The notes below the pieces were generated by a model. It saw nothing but the letters and a program-made list of their open reading frames with translations. It searched no databases and was not told where the DNA came from. A stretch of DNA of 64,000 nucleotides from JAJCYL01 sp965206015 (GTDB lineage: Bacteria > Bacteroidota > Bacteroidia > Cytophagales > Cyclobacteriaceae), in assembly GCA_965206015.1 (NCBI GenBank), contig CBDBIW010000015.1, positions 372,001 to 436,000 on the forward strand. Direction: 5' to 3'. The position numbers were made by a program, and so were the translations under genes. Position 1 is the first letter of the stretch, and each line of letters starts with the position of its first letter. Shown here piece after piece: positions 63,556 through 64,000 of the stretch.

Positions 63556-64000
63556 ATGAAAACAAAGGTAAAGAAGCGCAAAAACAAACAAGCACAAGAG
63601 GAGACACGGTTTAGAGTAGCAGAATATTTGCGAAAGAAGTTAGGGACACAAAAGCAAGCCAGTATTGTTTTTGGAATAACAGAGCGAGGGGTGAACAAGA
63701 TTTGGGCTATCTATAAGCAAGGAGGAAAAAGAGCTTTAAGGAGTAAAAAACGAGGAGTTCAAGGAGGTAATAAGTTAAAGAAAGACCAAGCTTATCAAGT
63801 GCGTCAGTTAATCAAGGACAAATTACCAGATCAGTTGAAGCTCCCTTTTGGTTTATGGACCCGAGAAGCAGTACAACAACTCATTGCTATAAAGTATGGC
63901 GTAGAATTATCCCGTTGGCAAGTGGGTCGTTATTTAAAGAAATGGGGATATACACCTCAGAAGCCTATAAAAAAAGCTTTTGAACAAAAACCTGAAAAGG
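63556..64000 (+). CDS. IS630-family transposase, N-terminal part, cut by window end
   Basis: 148 codons from ATG 63556, still open at 64000. MKTKVKKRKNKQAQEETRFR leads into a helix-turn-helix (KQASIVFGITERGVNKIWAI) and a second winged segment (REAVQQLIAIKYGVELSRWQ, GRYLKKWGYTPQ), as in IS630/Tc1-mariner transposases. The catalytic DDE part lies outside the window. The first part is undamaged, unlike every other mobile element here, so it may still be active. Confidence 0.9.
   Translation, partial: MKTKVKKRKNKQAQEETRFRVAEYLRKKLGTQKQASIVFGITERGVNKIWAIYKQGGKRALRSKKRGVQGGNKLKKDQAYQVRQLIKDKLPDQLKLPFGLWTREAVQQLIAIKYGVELSRWQVGRYLKKWGYTPQKPIKKAFEQKPEK

Noticed and set aside
1..64000. CRISPR array, phage or defence island
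   Set aside because: No regularly spaced repeats, cas genes, restriction or toxin-antitoxin genes could be read; the only nucleic-acid enzymes outside housekeeping are transposase relics and a helicase relic.

Overview
The window reads as chromosomal DNA of a Bacteroidota bacterium, most likely an aerobic, marine-type member of the Cytophagales. This rests on family content, not on a search: a DUF4270 lipoprotein, a Porin_10-type porin, a DUF6089 outer-membrane protein, a FadL/OmpP1-type porin, a TonB-dependent receptor with a carboxypeptidase-like N-terminal domain, an orphan GT5 starch-synthase-like protein next to panC, LpxK and other lipid A/heptose genes, and AT-rich intergenic DNA. No plasmid or phage functions and no CRISPR array were seen.

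Layout. 1-8.4 kb: decayed polysaccharide deacetylase, SpoIIE-type phosphatase, an internally deleted IS110 remnant, an SGNH hydrolase/PAP2 pair, a GT39 mannosyltransferase-like protein, a decayed EamA transporter and rsmG. 8.4-16.2 kb: a beta-barrel gene with one in-frame amber codon, prfB with its programmed +1 frameshift, ilvE, smpB, decayed IS4 and IS3 elements, crcB/acpH, a TerB-like gene and a helicase relic. 16.2-27.6 kb: TonB receptor, GNAT-like gene, AraC regulator, acyl-CoA dehydrogenase, then the panC/flippase/rfaE2/Zn-peptidase run, divergent from starch synthase-like/DUF4270/truncated glmS. 27.9-34.2 kb: a VWA protein divergent from an ECF sigma factor and an anti-sigma/TonB fusion, a DUF2911 relic and a SulP transporter. 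34.3-47.5 kb: tilS, a cNMP-binding protein, two cell-envelope proteins (one very Ser/Arg-rich), proS, miaE, a porin, lpxK, an EamA transporter and a LolD-type ATPase. 47.6-54 kb: sucC, tRNA-Arg(TCG) with a duplicated 3' end, and the damaged remains of a wbp/wlb-type cluster for a 2,3-diacetamido uronic acid sugar. 54.4-64 kb: EVE protein, a secreted unknown, SixA, tyrS, a second IS110 remnant joined to an IS256 remnant, rluB, decayed rluE, scpB, a DksA-like protein and the start of an IS630 transposase at the window edge.

Two themes stand out. First, gene decay is heavy: at least fourteen non-transposon genes are broken, several by internal deletions that sequencing error cannot explain (glmS, wecB-type epimerase, GT2, helicase). 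Core housekeeping genes (prfB, smpB, tilS, proS, tyrS, sucC, scpB, lpxK) look intact. Second, two IS110 relics about 57 kb apart, in opposite orientation, share the same internal deletion and the same 249-base non-coding left end. That left end is where IS110-group elements encode their bridge RNA, so the pair looks like a non-autonomous derivative that spread with its guide RNA region intact.
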